This document shows positions 62,705 through 64,000 of a stretch of DNA of 64,000 nt, piece after piece (positions within the stretch are counted from its first letter, which is position 1; each line of letters opens with the position of its first letter). A model generated the notes under the pieces. The model was not told where the DNA came from and searched no databases. It was given only the letters and a program-made list of their open reading frames with translations. The position numbers were made by a program, and so were the translations under genes. Where the stretch lies: contig JAREIK010004327.1 in NCBI GenBank assembly GCA_029783825.1, forward strand, positions 20,580 through 84,579, read 5' to 3'. The stretch is from Sapria himalayana (lineage: Eukaryota > Streptophyta > Magnoliopsida > Malpighiales > Rafflesiaceae).

Positions 62705-62946
62705 TAAAATGTCTGATGGATCATGGCATGCTGACACGACTTGAGTTTTTGTGGCCCAATTGGGCTTCCATGTCGTGCCTGACACATGATGAGATGATTT
62801 CTTATGTCATGTCATGACAAAATGACTTTCGGTATAATGACCCCAACATGACCTAATTGACATGGTTACTAGCACTTCCATGTGAGGTCGTGATAGGCAT
62901 ATTCTGTGTCATGTCAAGTCATGTTGATTATGGGCGGTCAAAAGGG
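62705..62946. mobile_element. Family-1 word array, left end only (E13)
   Basis: It begins taaaatgtctgatggatcat and contains catgtcatgac, ccatgtcgtgcc and catgacc words. No inverted right end is visible; instead AT-rich sequence leads into the second hAT transposase relic. The array is thus in the same position relative to the transposase as at 33.8-35.1 kb. Confidence 0.6.
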
Positions 62947-63379
62947 CAAAGTAAAATTTTTTGGAATATTTTTTTCCTTTAGTCCTTATTAAAAAATTAA
63001 TTAAATATCAAAATTTTAATTAATAAATTTAATTATAGATATCTAATTGGCATACTACATTATAAATTTAAATGAATTAAATCATTAGTTTTAAAAAGAT
63101 TTACATTCAACTAAAGATATCATTTGAAAACAAAATAATACAATCTGAAATTTGAATAATAAACATTAAAAAAAAACTCAATTCGATACATATTTAGAAA
63201 TAACTCATGAATATAAAATCATTAAATTGGTATAAAAGTAGAAGCAAATATAAAAAAAAATATTATATGCATCATATTTTGCATGTGAGTCCTCTAATAG
63301 CCATAACTAGTCCATATATATAGTATGATAGCATAGATGTAAATCATGATCATCATGAATGATTCTAAAGATAATAATA

Positions 63380-64000
63380 CTTGTGGCCTCAATATTATCT
63401 TTGTCTCATGACTTATTATCTGTCAGCAACTCTTTCATTTTATTCTAAACGCCCAAACTTGAATTTTTCTATTCTTTAAACTATGTAAGTGCTTCTACAA
63501 TATATAGTCACAATATAAATCTCATATGAAAAATAACATTGGTAGCTATATAAAAAACAAACTTTAATGCTATACTTGCATTGTAGGAGTCAGTAGATTA
63601 TGTGTCATATTAGATAGCAAATGATATGTGAATTCATATGATTTCTATCCACTCAAAATATCTAAATTTTTATTATCATAATACGAAAGAGTAGAGTAGT
63701 AATAAGTATCTAAGTACTAAGACAACTCACTCCAATTCAATAGATCACCATATCAATTGCAACTACATAACTAAATGGAAAACTTATTATCTTTGAATAT
63801 AGTGTCCATGTCCACACTCGAAGCTTCCCTACAACTATTATTATACTTATTATCATAATATGTAAACATATTATTCAATTTTTCATAAATCCAACCATCA
63901 TTTTTCTCATCTATCTGTTTGGTTCATTCATGTGGATATATATGTTATATATTTATATCCCTTCCACCTTAATCCTAGGATCCATACGGGCTGTTGCATT
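63380..64000 (-). pseudogene. Second decayed hAT transposase, C-terminal half
   Basis: Read on the - strand from the window edge: ARMDPRIKV (family LDPR.K block), then YLDTYY and, near 63660-63560, a ILSG...SYEF..HLLSNM block like the hATC dimerisation region (W/K.N...YP.LS.MA.D.L..P), then a VWAF end. Stops are frequent. Collinear with 35110-35990 (for example aaactttaatgctata / aaactttaatactatg and gtaggagtcagtagat / ataggagttagtagat). The gene continues beyond the right edge. Confidence 0.72.

Noticed and set aside
1..64000. rRNA, organellar insertions, resistance-gene clusters or functional tRNAs
   Set aside because: I looked for their typical sequences by eye and saw none. The tRNA-like boxes found belong to SINEs.

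Overview
The window looks like nuclear DNA of a flowering plant: very AT-rich non-coding sequence, plant-type GT-AG introns, and plant-specific gene families set among old transposons. I cannot name the species. Two genes can be traced completely. One is a DUF630/DUF632 (NRG2/REL2-like) gene on the + strand (10433-12853, 4 exons, 702 aa). The other is a DDT-domain DDR4-like gene on the - strand (14755-23423, 11 phase-consistent exons, about 424 aa). The two are convergent. A third - strand gene is seen mainly by its last two coiled-coil exons (48228-48579); matching splice phase suggests its 5' exons lie near 60.35-60.77 kb, which would make one intron of about 11.8 kb. A short two-exon gene start (10093-10311, -) may be divergent from the DUF630/632 gene.

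Nearly everything else is repeat. 1-9.9 kb: AT-rich DNA, two tRNA-derived SINEs, a 24-bp GT-rich minisatellite, a TTTATTTTAT array. 13-14.6 kb: a PIF/Harbinger-type MITE, a direct duplication, GT repeats. 15.7-18.3 kb (intron 9 of DDR4): a 2.24-kb satellite built only of 5-bp words. 23.7-33.8 kb and 36.9-40.3 kb: diverged long repeats and a decayed Ty1/copia fragment (25.9-26.8 kb). 35.1-36.7 kb and 63.4-64.0 kb: decayed hAT transposase genes. 43.4-45.3 kb: a second copia relic. 46-62.5 kb: many small non-autonomous elements.

The most striking system is a set of at least four related families of non-autonomous elements. All have hAT-like ends (YARRGNTGTNAA type) and 8-bp target duplications: perfect at 46320-46733 (ctccaatc) and 54128-54692 (gttaaaat), 7/8 at 38501-38715 and 61479-62139, 6/8 at several others. 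The interior of each family is filled with short GC-rich words in its own vocabulary (GGCACGG/GCCATG; GCTCGTGAAC; CTCGACTCGAG; CGGGTCGTG). Word arrays of the first family also lie directly downstream of both hAT transposase relics. I infer that the words are amplified subterminal transposase-binding sites, and that in the DDR4 intron one such array grew into a satellite. The gradient from CG-containing words to CA/TG-containing words, and the stop codons in the copia and hAT relics, fit decay by deamination of methylated cytosine.
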